A DNA stretch of 32,289 nucleotides from a bacterium (GCA_024742305.1 JANSYQ010000037.1:1-32289); one strand, 5' to 3'. Shown: positions 14,595 through 23,738, numbered from the stretch's first letter. Notes: a model not told the origin generated them from the sequence alone. A program made the numbers and translations.

Positions 14595-15632
14595 ATGAAT
14601 TTACAGAACGATTTGATCCTACGTGCCGCGCGCGGAGAATCCATTGAAAGGTATCCTGTTTGGTTGATGCGTCAGGCCGGAAGAATTCTTCCCGAATACA
14701 GAGCTGTGCGGGCTTCTTTGTCAGGGTTTAAAGAATTGGTGGAAACGCCGGAACGAGCAGCTGAGGTTACTATTCAACCCGTGGATATTCTCGGTGTGGA
14801 CGCCGCCATTATTTTCTCGGATATACTCGTTGTTCCAGAAGCAATGGGGCTAGAATACCAAATGGTTGAGAAAAAGGGACCATGGTTCGAGAAAACAGTT
14901 CGCTCAAAAGAGCAACTGGATCTATTGGACAAGGATATAGACATCGTAGATCGATTGAGTTATGTAACAGAAGCCATTAAGATTACCAACAAGGAGTTGA
15001 ATGGCCGTGTCCCGCTGATTGGATTTGCCGGAGCACCTTGGACCATCTTTTGTTATATGACGGAAGGACAAGGCTCGAAAACCTTCTCGGAATCACGTAA
15101 GATATTGTACACAAATCCGACTTTGGCACACGAGTTGCTTAATAGAATCACGGATGTAACCGTTCAGTACTTGAAGGCCCAAATTAAAGCCGGTGCACAC
15201 ATGGTTCAAGTATTTGATTCATGGGCTGGAATTTTGGGTACGGAACAATACGCTGAATTTGGTTTGAAATATATCGAAAAGATTGCCAGTCAAATAGACG
15301 AGGTGCCAGTTACACTGTTCTCCAAAGGTGCTTATGCTTCCATGGAGGCATTGGCGGCGTTACCGTGCAATACGGTTGGTCTAGATTGGAACATGGATAT
15401 GCAAACCATTAGAAACGTTGTAGGTGAGACAAGAACCTTACAGGGAAATCTTGATCCTTGCGCACTGTACGCGTCACATTCAGAGGTGGAGAAACGAACG
15501 AATAATATGCTGGATTCTTTTAAAAGTCAGAGACATATTGTTAATTTAGGCCACGGTGTTTATCCGGACGTTGATCCCGAAAAGGTGAAAACATTTATAC
15601 AAACAGTAAAAAGCTATGAAATTCAATACTAA
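14595..15632 (+). CDS. hemE: Uroporphyrinogen decarboxylase
   Basis: Converts uroporphyrinogen III to coproporphyrinogen III by removing four acetate carboxyl groups, a cytoplasmic haem-biosynthesis step. The 345-residue length is typical. The N-terminal signature [10 protein letters not shown] is at about residues 21-30, with the substrate-binding Arg residues. I-I-F-S-D-I-L-V follows (Asp near residue 77), then G-F-A-G-A-P-W-T and the C-terminal N-L-G-H-G-V segment with the conserved His. Only one base separates its stop from the preferred start of the OmpA-family gene, so the two are co-transcribed. Other haem genes are not nearby. The promoter box is immediately upstream. Confidence 0.96.
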   Translation: MNLQNDLILRAARGESIERYPVWLMRQAGRILPEYRAVRASLSGFKELVETPERAAEVTIQPVDILGVDAAIIFSDILVVPEAMGLEYQMVEKKGPWFEKTVRSKEQLDLLDKDIDIVDRLSYVTEAIKITNKELNGRVPLIGFAGAPWTIFCYMTEGQGSKTFSESRKILYTNPTLAHELLNRITDVTVQYLKAQIKAGAHMVQVFDSWAGILGTEQYAEFGLKYIEKIASQIDEVPVTLFSKGAYASMEALAALPCNTVGLDWNMDMQTIRNVVGETRTLQGNLDPCALYASHSEVEKRTNNMLDSFKSQRHIVNLGHGVYPDVDPEKVKTFIQTVKSYEIQY

Positions 15633-15633
15633 T

Positions 15634-16818
15634 ATGAACTTAAAAGCCATTGTATCATTCTCATTTATGACCGCAAGCTTATTTAGCTTCGGGCAAGGAG
15701 AAAACCTCGTGCCGAACCCAAGTTTCGAATCGAAAGAGAAGACACCAAAACGTCTTGGTTCTATCGCGTATGCCACCGATTGGTCCTCTCCAACAGGAGT
15801 GAGAGCAGACTTTTTCACACCGAACAAAGTGCAGGACATCAATGCTCCTGATAATATCTACGGTTCAGAAGATGCGAAAGACGGAAGCAACTACATCGGA
15901 ATTACAGCCTATTCTTATGGAAACAAAGTGCCAAGAAGTTACGCAATGACGAAGCTTGAAGCTCCTATGAAGAAAGGATTGAAGTACTGTGTGAAATTCA
16001 ATGTGTCGCTTTCTGAAGCATCGAAGTATGCGAGCAATAACCTCGCCGCTCGATTCACAAACAAAGCCTACAGCACAGAGGCAAAAGTTCCAATGATTAC
16101 GCAAGATAGAAACGAACTATTGATGCACTTCGATAACAACTTGACTATCCAATCAGCGCGTTACAACTGGTCGGAAATTTGTGGCGTTTACACATCCACT
16201 GGAGGAGAGAAGTACATCACCATTGGAAATTTCTTGTCAGATGAAGATACGAAGTCTGAACGTATGAAGAAGGCGGATGATTCAAAAGCGAAAATCATTG
16301 TAGCTGCGTATTATTACATCGACGACATCTCTGTTACGCTTCTTGATGAAGAAAATGGTGAACGTTGTGATTGTGCAGTGGAAGAAGCGGGAGATACGTA
16401 TTCAGCGATGATTTATCAACGTCAGTTCAATATTACAGAAGACATGAGCGACGAAGAGCAGATTGAAGAACATGAAATTTTCTTCGCTTTCGGACGAAAT
16501 ACATTGAGTTCAGAAGGAAAAGAATCATTGAACTTTATCGCAGAGAAATTGAAGGCAAATCCTGAAATGCGTTTGGAAATTCAAGGACACAACAACGCAC
16601 AAGAAGATGTTGTGGGTGAAGAAAAAACCAAGTATGCAAGCATGGATTCGAAACGAGTTGCTTCTGTGATGCAATATCTTGCAGATCAAGGAGTACCAAC
16701 AAGTAGCATGCTTTCCGCACAAAGAGGAAGTACTGAGCCTCACGAAACTGTGGAGGGAGTTACGGATGAAGAAATGATTCAAGCTATGAGTCGTCGCGTA
16801 ACCTTCAAAGTGAGGTAG
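15634..16818 (+). CDS. OmpA-family peptidoglycan-binding outer-membrane protein
   Basis: An envelope protein of 394 residues. The ATG at 15634, one base after the hemE stop, gives a classical signal peptide (M-N-L-K-A-I-V..., ending F-S-F-G-Q). An in-frame ATG at 15616 would add six residues and overlap hemE. Residues about 25-245 begin N-L-V-P-N-P-S-F-E and look like a CBM/jelly-roll-type domain common at the N-terminus of Bacteroidota OmpA proteins; it ends in a C-D-C pair. Residues about 280-394 are the OmpA C-terminal domain, with E-I-F-F-A-F-G at the start, L-E-I-Q-G-H-N-N and the helix ending K-R-V-A-S-V-M-Q-Y-L, which binds diaminopimelate. It should tether the outer membrane to the cell wall. 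A terminator follows. Confidence 0.85.
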   Translation: MNLKAIVSFSFMTASLFSFGQGENLVPNPSFESKEKTPKRLGSIAYATDWSSPTGVRADFFTPNKVQDINAPDNIYGSEDAKDGSNYIGITAYSYGNKVPRSYAMTKLEAPMKKGLKYCVKFNVSLSEASKYASNNLAARFTNKAYSTEAKVPMITQDRNELLMHFDNNLTIQSARYNWSEICGVYTSTGGEKYITIGNFLSDEDTKSERMKKADDSKAKIIVAAYYYIDDISVTLLDEENGERCDCAVEEAGDTYSAMIYQRQFNITEDMSDEEQIEEHEIFFAFGRNTLSSEGKESLNFIAEKLKANPEMRLEIQGHNNAQEDVVGEEKTKYASMDSKRVASVMQYLADQGVPTSSMLSAQRGSTEPHETVEGVTDEEMIQAMSRRVTFKVR

Positions 16819-16841
16819 ACAATAAAATACTTATCATACAA

Positions 16842-16893
16842 AACCCTGACTTTGGTCATCGAGCTTGTCGAGATGCTGAGTCAGGTTTTTTTG
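16842..16893 (+). terminator. Terminator built on an intergenic palindrome
   Basis: A 7-bp outer stem (16845-16851 with 16879-16885) encloses a second partial palindrome with a TCGA-GCTTG-TCGA core. It is followed by seven T residues on the plus strand. It lies about 25 nt after the OmpA stop codon. The inner wording resembles dispersed palindromes recalled from other Bacteroidota genomes, so it may be a repeat recruited as a terminator. Confidence 0.8.
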
Positions 16894-16994
16894 TTTGTTA
16901 CCGAACGAGTATTTGTGAGTTGAAGTTCGCTATATCGACTTTCTCAATCACGCTCACCACTGTTAATTCCTTGTTGATAACAATTGTTAAGCCC

Positions 16995-17025
16995 TTGAAA
17001 ATGGTACCAAATTTGCGTATCTTTA
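16995..17025 (+). promoter_or_regulatory. Promoter of the TPR-ComA-WD40 operon
   Basis: TTG at 16995-16997, a 20-nt spacer and TATCTTTA at 17018-17025 match the Bacteroidota -33/-7 pattern with one mismatch. The box ends 13 nt before the ATG at 17039. Confidence 0.55.
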
Positions 17026-17038
17026 AGTAGAACAAAGA

Positions 17039-18448
17039 ATGTTGCCTATGTTTGACGATGATGACCACGAAGGCTTTGAGGATGGAGAATTGAAAGCCGA
17101 TCTCGAACGTTTTGAAAAGCACTTGAAAGGAGAGTTTATTGGATTCTTGGATAGTGACCGATGGGAAGCGATGATCGATCATTTTCTCATCTCAGGACAA
17201 TATGCAAAAGCACTGAAATGCGTCAATGAAGCGCTAACTCAATTTTCCTACAATACCACCTTGCGACTTAGAAAAGCACAAGCCTCTTCAGCCATAGGTA
17301 ATTTAAAGGAAGCCATTCATATTTTAACAGAACTTGAGCGTGAAGGCATTGCTGGTATGGAAGTGCTTCTAACAAAAGCCTCTGTGTTTAGTCAATTAAA
17401 AGACACGAAGAATGCCATCCGTTATTTCAAGGATGCTCTCGCTGCAGCTGCCCCTGAGGACCAAGATGAGATTTATTTGGACCTTGCAATGGAGTATCAA
17501 AACGCCGGAGAGGTGCAACGTGCAATCAATGTATTGAGAGAGGCCATTCAGCAAAATCCATCCAACGAAGGAGCTATTTACGAATTGGCATTCTGCTACG
17601 ATCAGCAAGGGGATTTTCAAGCCTCCGTACAGTGTTATTCGGATTTTATCGACAACAATCCTTATTCTTTTACGGCATGGTACAACTTAGGGAACGCCTA
17701 CGCGAAAAACGAAGACCTTGAAAAAGCCGCTTGGGCATACGATTATTGTTTGCTTATAAACGATGGATTTGGTCCAGCATACTTCAATCTAGGACACACG
17801 CACCTAACGCTTGAAAAATATACCTCCGCTATCAACAACTTTGAAAAGTGTATGGAGTTAGATGGTGATGATCCACTGGCTTTGAGCTACATCGGCGAGT
17901 GTTACGAACAACTAGGAAAACTGGATAAAGCCAAAGAGTTTTACAAGAAGTCCCTCGAATTAGCGCCCATGTTGCCCGATGCGTGGTTAGGATTGGGAAT
18001 CGTTGAGGATTTGGAAGGCAGAACGCGCGAAGGCATCGTATTGATTCAAAAAGCAGCTGAATTGGACCCTGAAAATGCTAGTATTTATCACGTCTTGGCA
18101 GGAGCCTATGAAAAGCTAGAAGATGACGAAAATGCGCTTCAAAATTATCAATTGGCACTTGATTTGGAGCCTTCGGATGAAGACTGTTTGTTAAATTATA
18201 TCGAATTATTGTCAATTGCGTCTATCCAAGAAGCTTTTGATTTTTTAGAGAAATTTGAAAACGACAATGACAACCGTATTGCTGGTGTGTTGAAGGTCAG
18301 CCTGTTGTGGAAGTTAGGGAGGTCAGAAGAATCGCTGAGTCTGTTTAAAAAATGCCTCACTGAAGATCGAGAAACAGCCCTTCAGATATTTGACCTCGAC
18401 CCATCCTTGAAAAACGTTCAGGAATTCTTAATTTTGGGCGATCAATAA
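17039..18448 (+). CDS. Tetratricopeptide-repeat protein
   Basis: A 469-residue cytoplasmic protein made of about ten tandem 34-residue TPR units from residue ~50 to the end, with typical W-Y-N-L-G-N-A-Y, A-Y-F-N-L-G-H and A-W-L-G-L-G positions. The N-terminus is strongly acidic (four consecutive Asp residues). There is no signal peptide or membrane segment, so it is probably a protein-protein scaffold. The start may be the ATG at 17039 or the one three codons later at 17048; the second begins M-F-D-D-D-D. It opens a three-gene operon: the ComA-like gene follows after 7 nt and the WD40 gene after 1 nt more. I recall that TPR and phosphosulfolactate-synthase-like genes are often neighbours in Flavobacteriia, which hints at a joint function. 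Confidence 0.88.
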   Translation: MLPMFDDDDHEGFEDGELKADLERFEKHLKGEFIGFLDSDRWEAMIDHFLISGQYAKALKCVNEALTQFSYNTTLRLRKAQASSAIGNLKEAIHILTELEREGIAGMEVLLTKASVFSQLKDTKNAIRYFKDALAAAAPEDQDEIYLDLAMEYQNAGEVQRAINVLREAIQQNPSNEGAIYELAFCYDQQGDFQASVQCYSDFIDNNPYSFTAWYNLGNAYAKNEDLEKAAWAYDYCLLINDGFGPAYFNLGHTHLTLEKYTSAINNFEKCMELDGDDPLALSYIGECYEQLGKLDKAKEFYKKSLELAPMLPDAWLGLGIVEDLEGRTREGIVLIQKAAELDPENASIYHVLAGAYEKLEDDENALQNYQLALDLEPSDEDCLLNYIELLSIASIQEAFDFLEKFENDNDNRIAGVLKVSLLWKLGRSEESLSLFKKCLTEDRETALQIFDLDPSLKNVQEFLILGDQ

Positions 18449-18455
18449 AAAGCCT

Positions 18456-19262
18456 ATGAATTTCGAACTTCCATTCATACCAGAACGTACTGTAAAACCA
18501 AGAAAAGCAGGCGTTACCATGATGATGGACAAAGGCCTGAGCCTTCGGGAAACCGAGAATTTTATCGAAGCCAATGCACACCTTACCGATATTGTAAAAT
18601 TCGGATTTGGAACTTCGTTTGTTACACAAAACTTAGAGGAGAAAATTAAGCTCTATCAAGAAGCGGGAATTCGTCCTTACTTTGGTGGAACACTGTTCGA
18701 GGTATTCTATGCTCGTGGGGAGTTTGAAAATTACCTGCGCGTTTGTGATAAATACAATTTGGATCTTGCTGAAATATCAGATGGCTCCATAATTATTGAT
18801 CACAACGAAAAGTGCGAACTGATTCGAAGAATGGCAAAGGACCGAACAGTGTTGAGTGAAGTTGGTTCGAAGGATTCAGGAATTCTCATCTCGCCAGCAA
18901 AATGGATCAAAATGATGTCAACAGAGCTGGAAGCTGGGTCTTGGAAAGTAATTGCCGAAGGACGTGAGTCGGGAAATGTAGGTGTTTTTCGCCCTAACGG
19001 AACAGCACATACCATGTTGATCAACAGAATCATCGCAAAAGTAAACCCAGACGATATTCTTTGGGAAGCACCGCAGAAAAACCAACAAGTGTGGTTCATC
19101 AAATTGTTCGGTGCCAACGTAAACCTAGGGAATATCGCACCCTACGAAATGATTCCTTTGGAATGTCTTCGATTAGGCCTGCGTGGCGATACTTTCTTTG
19201 AGTTCTTACCAGATGATTACGCTGAGCGCCTGAAACAGGTGAACTCAGAGGAAGAAGAATAA
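18456..19262 (+). CDS. Phosphosulfolactate synthase-like (ComA family) protein
   Basis: ComA adds sulfite to phosphoenolpyruvate to make phosphosulfolactate, the first step of coenzyme M synthesis in methanogens and a route to sulfolactate and cysteate. This 268-residue protein has the family's TIM-barrel pattern: K-F-G-F-G-T-S at 48-54, Y-F-G-G-T-L-F-E at 75-82, A-E-I-S-D-G at 105-110 and E-V-G-S-K-D at 135-140, followed by A-E-G-R-E-S. Length fits the family. Coenzyme M is not expected in Flavobacteriales, so the product may feed another sulfonate, or the enzyme may have drifted in function. It lies between TPR and WD40 genes with gaps of 7 nt and 1 nt. No comB or comC homologue is in the window. 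Confidence 0.85.
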   Translation: MNFELPFIPERTVKPRKAGVTMMMDKGLSLRETENFIEANAHLTDIVKFGFGTSFVTQNLEEKIKLYQEAGIRPYFGGTLFEVFYARGEFENYLRVCDKYNLDLAEISDGSIIIDHNEKCELIRRMAKDRTVLSEVGSKDSGILISPAKWIKMMSTELEAGSWKVIAEGRESGNVGVFRPNGTAHTMLINRIIAKVNPDDILWEAPQKNQQVWFIKLFGANVNLGNIAPYEMIPLECLRLGLRGDTFFEFLPDDYAERLKQVNSEEEE

Positions 19263-19263
19263 G

Positions 19264-20139
19264 ATGTTTCGCAAGGAGCGCGAAATAAGTGGGCACTCCG
19301 GGGCCATTTACTCCTGTACTTTTGATGGAAGCTATATTTATTCGGGAAGTGCCGACAAGTTTGTGGCGCGATGGATTCCCGAAGAAGGCATTCAGGACAA
19401 GTTCGCCATCCGTTTTGAACATTCTATCTATGCACTAGCATATACAGCAGCATACCTTTTAGTAGGTCGATCTGACGGAGGTTTTCACGTTTTCAATACC
19501 GAATCACGTGTCGAGGAAAAGTATTTTACGCAGCATACCAAGGCAATTTTCAATATCACCGTGAATGAGAGTACGTCGCATTGCTATGTAGCGGATGCCG
19601 ATGGAAACATGAGTGTTTGGGATTGCGAATCGTGGGAGTTACTGTTGTATCTACCCTTAGACTGCGGAAAAATTCGGGAGATCGCTGTTTCTTCTGATGG
19701 TTCAAGAATTGCGGTTTGCGGACAAGATGGATTCTTGCGAGTTTTCGATACGGAGACGTTTAACGAGCTATTCACCATCAACGCACACAAGAATGGAGCA
19801 ACGGCAGCCTGTTTTGATGGAAATAACAACGATCTTATCATTTCCGGCGGTAAAGATGCCATGTTGCGTTTGTGGGATTTGCCATCCGGTAGCTGTTTAA
19901 AGGAAGTTCCAGCACACAACTTCGCGATTTACAAAATTCTGCAACTTGGAGACACCTTTATCTCAGCCAGTCGTGACAAAACGGTGAAAATCTTTTCTAA
20001 CAACCTTCAATTCATCCAGCGCCTCGATCACAAAGAAGGTGGGCACAAACATTCTGTAAACGACGCTGTTCAATTGGATGAGAATCGCTTTGTGACTTGT
20101 GGAGATGACTCTAAAATGGTTATTTGGACGAAGGGGTAG
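19264..20139 (+). CDS. WD40-repeat beta-propeller protein
   Basis: A 291-residue cytoplasmic protein containing six to seven WD40 repeats filling the whole chain. Visible examples are G-H-S-G-A-I-Y-S at the start, S-V-W-D-C near residue 118, L-R-L-W-D-L near 201 and M-V-I-W at the C-terminus. There is no signal peptide, so it should be a single cytoplasmic propeller acting as a binding platform. Its ATG begins one base after the stop of the ComA-like gene, which indicates translational coupling. The stop is only 7 nt from that of the convergent DUF2490-like gene, leaving no room for a separate terminator. Its partner is unknown; the TPR protein and the enzyme in the same operon are the obvious candidates. 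Confidence 0.9.
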   Translation: MFRKEREISGHSGAIYSCTFDGSYIYSGSADKFVARWIPEEGIQDKFAIRFEHSIYALAYTAAYLLVGRSDGGFHVFNTESRVEEKYFTQHTKAIFNITVNESTSHCYVADADGNMSVWDCESWELLLYLPLDCGKIREIAVSSDGSRIAVCGQDGFLRVFDTETFNELFTINAHKNGATAACFDGNNNDLIISGGKDAMLRLWDLPSGSCLKEVPAHNFAIYKILQLGDTFISASRDKTVKIFSNNLQFIQRLDHKEGGHKHSVNDAVQLDENRFVTCGDDSKMVIWTKG

Positions 20140-20146
20140 AGCTGAA

Positions 20147-20836
20147 TTAAAGACTGATATACCAATTCACACGTGCCCAATAACTTTGTCTGTTGGCTAC
20201 AAAATTCAAAAAAGAACGATTACGATAATCAATTCCCAACTCGATTTTATGCTTCTCGAAAGCCGTGTATCCAAGCATCGGGATCAATCGAACTTCCCAA
20301 TAAAAGTCGGGTTGCTGCATGCTTCCTAGATACTCGTTGTTGACCTTAACATAAAACTCCTTCAGGTCAGCTCGTTGTCCATTCAATGGAATTTCGGAAG
20401 CAATACGGTAGCGCAAACGATATTCTGTTGGTTCCTCAAAAGACAAGGTTTGATCGGTTGCAAATCTATGCGAAAGTCGAAAGGAGCGAAGTTGTTGCGT
20501 AACGATGAATTGTTGAATGAATCGGTGTACTGGCGAAGCATCGCTCACTCGAAGCAGGTATCCACCCGTTATTTTTTTTCCAAGTCCCACTTTGCGTGAT
20601 CCAATCACAGAAAAGTCGGTGAGATCATACTGAAAATCAATTTTAGAGGGTTCGTTAAATGCATCTTGATAAAAATACTGTCGAGCCTCAGTTTTGACGT
20701 TCACCTCCCATTTGCTGTCTAGTTTTTTGTTCAGGTTGACCGAAGGCATTAATCCTACTTGATACAAGTTCTGACCAAATGCTGCGAGTCCTAAGACAGC
20801 ACAAAAAAGCCCTATCAATATGATCTTAATATTCAA
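20147..20836 (-). CDS. DUF2490-like outer-membrane beta-barrel protein
   Basis: A 229-residue protein with a signal peptide (1-21, ending A-A-F-G-Q) and alternating hydrophobic strands typical of a small outer-membrane barrel. The wording fits the DUF2490 family: W-E-V-N-V-K-T-E-A-R near the start, F-R-L-S-H-R-F-A in the middle, L-R-Y-R-I-A-S-E and a final aromatic strand (W-A-R-V-N-W-Y-I-S-L). The function of this family is not established. Its start overlaps the end of the upstream gene by 11 nt, so the two are translated from one mRNA. It converges on the WD40 gene. Confidence 0.75.
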   Translation of the reverse strand: MNIKIILIGLFCAVLGLAAFGQNLYQVGLMPSVNLNKKLDSKWEVNVKTEARQYFYQDAFNEPSKIDFQYDLTDFSVIGSRKVGLGKKITGGYLLRVSDASPVHRFIQQFIVTQQLRSFRLSHRFATDQTLSFEEPTEYRLRYRIASEIPLNGQRADLKEFYVKVNNEYLGSMQQPDFYWEVRLIPMLGYTAFEKHKIELGIDYRNRSFLNFVANRQSYWARVNWYISL

Positions 20837-21404
20837 TATTGGAGGCTTTTAGAGGAAGAATTTTCGCAATGGACATAAATCTGCCATCAGCATCGAACAG
20901 ATATTCGTACAAATGAACTTCATCGTCCTTTTTACACTTTACTACAAGCTCGTAGCGAACAAAATGCTTATTGGAGTCTTCATCATTAACAGCATCAAGC
21001 ACCGCATCCGGAGTTCCCGAATATTGAATTTGAACTTTTTTGATTTTGTATCGCTGATTGTCATTTTTCAAGTAGTCGCTAATGACAGAGCAAGCATCCG
21101 ATGGTAAAGATTCAAACTCAACTTCCACCTCCACATCTTGCAAGTTTCCTAAAGAATCAAACTCTACGCTGTGCCTCTTCGAACGATGAACAAACTTCGC
21201 TTCGTACGTGTAGAAATTGATGGATTCATCTAAGTACCACTTTACCTTGTTTTTAGGTGAAATTGAATCGACATAAAGTAGCGCAGATTCGGGTACTTCT
21301 TCATTATTCAAACGACTCTCCATCTCCAGTTTTTCCTGCGCAAGAAAACTAAAGGGCGTAGTAACTATAAAAAGAAGTATATAGAAGGAAAGTAGTCGTT
21401 CCAT
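20826..21404 (-). CDS. Exported protein, possibly PepSY-like, function unknown
   Basis: A 192-residue protein with a hydrophobic signal peptide (1-22, ending S-F-L-A-Q). The mature part contains a Y-E-A-K-F-V-H segment, then E-F-D-S-L-G-N-L-Q-D-V-E and a second strand set ending Y-E-Y-L-F-D-A-D-G. This strand-helix pattern resembles PepSY-like or BLIP-fold periplasmic proteins of Bacteroidota, but I am not certain of the family. It is probably periplasmic or envelope-associated. Its 3' end overlaps the DUF2490-like gene by 11 nt, suggesting that the two products act together at the outer membrane. An exact -7 box lies 5 nt upstream of the ATG. Confidence 0.65.
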   Translation of the reverse strand: MERLLSFYILLFIVTTPFSFLAQEKLEMESRLNNEEVPESALLYVDSISPKNKVKWYLDESINFYTYEAKFVHRSKRHSVEFDSLGNLQDVEVEVEFESLPSDACSVISDYLKNDNQRYKIKKVQIQYSGTPDAVLDAVNDEDSNKHFVRYELVVKCKKDDEVHLYEYLFDADGRFMSIAKILPLKASNIEY

Positions 21405-21409
21405 ACCAT

Positions 21410-21417
21410 CAAATTTA
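21410..21417 (-). promoter_or_regulatory. -7 box (TAAATTTG) directly before the exported-protein start
   Basis: An exact TAnnTTTG match, 5 nt upstream of the ATG at 21404. No -33 TTG at 19 nt. It supports a near-leaderless two-gene transcript. Confidence 0.5.
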
Positions 21418-21548
21418 CCTCTTCGAAGATAGTATATTGAGCCTAGACGGGTGCGTTAAATAAAAGAAATCCACGCTTCAATCATCGGTTACTAGTTTCG
21501 TGAGGAAGATTGAATGGAACTTACTATCATTACTTGAAAGACATACTT

Positions 21549-23114
21549 ATGAGATCATTTTTAGCCGGATTATTCGCAATTGTTTCTATAACAGTTTTCG
21601 CTCAGGGAGTGGATTACTTAGGACACAACAACACCAATGTAACGCTACCTCGAAGCGGTAACTTTTTCTACACTCCAGGTGGCGGTCCCGGTTTTGAAGT
21701 TCCTGTGAATTCAGGTGATCATATGATCAACAGTATGCAATTCTACTTTATGGGAAAGGATGTCAATGGAACACTGCATGCATCCATTGGAGGACCTTCG
21801 CAAATGGGGCAAGATGTATTTGATGGACCGTATTCTAGCTTAGGGAATTACGGCTCTAATTATCAGGCGGCTTGGCAAGATCGCTCTTGGCAAATATGTC
21901 AGGAAGAAATAGATATTTATAAAAACTGGTGGGAGGCATGCCAAGGTCCCAATCAAAACCCAAACGACTGTGTAACTGCACAGGTTCCTTCAAATGAAAC
22001 GCTCATGCGTATTTATAATTGGAGGGCGCACGGTAATACTGCAAACGGTGAAGATTATTACATGGCACCGTTTTGGGATTATAATATGGATGGTGCTTAT
22101 GATCCAAGTGAAGGAGATTACCCATTAATAAAAGGCTGCTGCGCTACGTGGCGCGTGGATAATGACGCCGCTGATATTCATACTATGTCAGGGGCCGATC
22201 CGCTGGGTATAGAAATGCGCTACATGACCTATCAGTACCGAAATTTTGGATTATTGAATGATGTGACGTTCGTGGAGGTGGAAATCATCAATCGAAGCAA
22301 TTTGACTTACCCTGAGTTTTATTACGCGATAAATACCGATGTCACTACACCGAATTTCAGCAACACCTATTTTGGATCCGACTCAAGTCGTAGCTTGTTT
22401 TACGCATATTACAATAATGATGTACACCCAACTTTAGGAATGGATCCACCCGTTCTTGGAATTGTTGCATTGGAGGAGCCCTTAACGGCAGTTGTTGACC
22501 AAGTGAATGGAGGAAGCATCACGGAAATTTGGGGAGAAATGCAAGGCTTGCGCTTCGGTCAAAATGCCATGACCAATCTTCAAGGGGATACAACGCAGTT
22601 CATTTTTAACGAGAACCCAAATATTCCGAATGGATGGAGTGAAGAGCAAACGTCTATTTGGCAAACAAACAATAAAGTAATTCTCGCTACAGAGAATGGG
22701 GAATTCGCTCCCGGAGATCGAATTACACAAACTTTCGCTTTTGTTTACATGAAGAATGGAACGCGTTTACAAAGCGTTGATGCAATGTACCTGGCGGCAG
22801 ACGAACTACACACGTTTTACGACACAATTGCCAATGCGCAATGTGAAGAGGGAGTACTTTCAGCCATTTCCCTTGACGCACCATCGGGAGTAACCATGAT
22901 GCCAAATCCAGCTTCTGATTATGTGGACATTATTCTTGATGAATTCGGACGTTTTTCAGTAACCGTTTTAGATATGAATGGTAAGGCAATTAAGATGAGC
23001 GAAGGTGAAGGCGTTGTGACGTTACACTTGTCTGATCTTGCCAATGGAGCCTACTTTGTTCAGGTTCAGTCGGGAAGTTCCGTGACCACGAAAAAGTTGA
23101 TTTTGGATCATTAA
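21549..23114 (+). CDS. T9SS-sorted secreted protein
   Basis: The ATG at 21549 gives 521 residues with a clean signal peptide (M-R-S-F-L-A-G-L..., ending V-F-A-Q). A TTG at 21510 would add 13 residues before it and is unlikely. The body (residues ~20-430) belongs to a Bacteroidota secreted-protein type with an early G-G-G-P-G-F-E-V-P strand, many Trp/Tyr residues and a D-Y-N-M-D-G-A-Y-D calcium-type loop at 177-185 followed by G-D-Y-P-L-I-K-G. The last ~80 residues are a type A sorting domain: M-M-P-N-P-A-S-D-Y-V, then L-A-N-G-A-Y-F-V and a final K-K-L-I-L. The substrate or role is unknown. Its stop overlaps that of the opposing membrane-protein gene by 4 nt. Confidence 0.82.
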   Translation: MRSFLAGLFAIVSITVFAQGVDYLGHNNTNVTLPRSGNFFYTPGGGPGFEVPVNSGDHMINSMQFYFMGKDVNGTLHASIGGPSQMGQDVFDGPYSSLGNYGSNYQAAWQDRSWQICQEEIDIYKNWWEACQGPNQNPNDCVTAQVPSNETLMRIYNWRAHGNTANGEDYYMAPFWDYNMDGAYDPSEGDYPLIKGCCATWRVDNDAADIHTMSGADPLGIEMRYMTYQYRNFGLLNDVTFVEVEIINRSNLTYPEFYYAINTDVTTPNFSNTYFGSDSSRSLFYAYYNNDVHPTLGMDPPVLGIVALEEPLTAVVDQVNGGSITEIWGEMQGLRFGQNAMTNLQGDTTQFIFNENPNIPNGWSEEQTSIWQTNNKVILATENGEFAPGDRITQTFAFVYMKNGTRLQSVDAMYLAADELHTFYDTIANAQCEEGVLSAISLDAPSGVTMMPNPASDYVDIILDEFGRFSVTVLDMNGKAIKMSEGEGVVTLHLSDLANGAYFVQVQSGSSVTTKKLILDH

Positions 23115-23734
23115 GGCATATCATCGAGTAGTTCGCTGTTTACAGAACTTTCTTCAAACTCATATCGAAGTTTTTTCTTCTCGCCTGCCTCTGTTGAAAC
23201 GGTTTCTACTTTTTTGGAGTATGGAGTTTTCCATTTTGTCCACAAAAGAATACTGAGCACTACCAATCCGGCAACAAGAGCATAGACAATTAACGAGTCC
23301 CAATTTAGTGGGTTTTGAACATGCCGTAATCCTCTGAAAATGCCAAGAATCAATAACAGCGCTACGGGAACAATGACGTTTCTTCTAGCGGTTAGAATTC
23401 CGTAAAATCCATACGCGGGAACGGCGAGACTAAAAACTACGGCCATAAGAATGAAAATGGGTTGATTTGCGATGTTGGAACTAAAGCCATTAAAGAGGAC
23501 ATAAAGGTACAACAAGCGTAAAAGAATAATCGCACCCAAAACAGCTAAGTAGGCGGTCCAAATAGGTTTGGTTTGATCGTGCTTCGCCCGGGAGATAGTT
23601 CCACTAATAATATCGGCCAATCCATCGCCGTCCATTTTAGTTTTTGCCTTGAGTTCAATGAAAGTCTCGTTGTGCGTTTTTCCCTCTTTATAAATGGCTT
23701 GATAGGCGGCCTTGCGAATCTGATTTTTTGTCAT
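23111..23734 (-). CDS. Four-helix integral membrane protein, function unknown
   Basis: A 207-residue protein with no signal peptide. Residues 1-55 are a charged cytoplasmic region containing a short helical motif (Q-I-R-K-A-A-Y-Q-A-I-Y-K-E-G), then an A-D-I-I-S-G-T-I-S segment. Four transmembrane helices follow, at roughly 60-82, 90-112, 118-136 and 145-163. The C-terminal tail is charged and acidic, ending L-L-D-D-M-P. I do not recognise the family. Its stop codon shares a TTAA with the stop of the T9SS gene on the other strand. A promoter (23739-23767) lies in the 42-nt gap behind the BLUF gene, so it can be transcribed on its own or by read-through. Confidence 0.7.
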   Translation of the reverse strand: MTKNQIRKAAYQAIYKEGKTHNETFIELKAKTKMDGDGLADIISGTISRAKHDQTKPIWTAYLAVLGAIILLRLLYLYVLFNGFSSNIANQPIFILMAVVFSLAVPAYGFYGILTARRNVIVPVALLLILGIFRGLRHVQNPLNWDSLIVYALVAGLVVLSILLWTKWKTPYSKKVETVSTEAGEKKKLRYEFEESSVNSELLDDMP

Positions 23735-23738
23735 TTTC

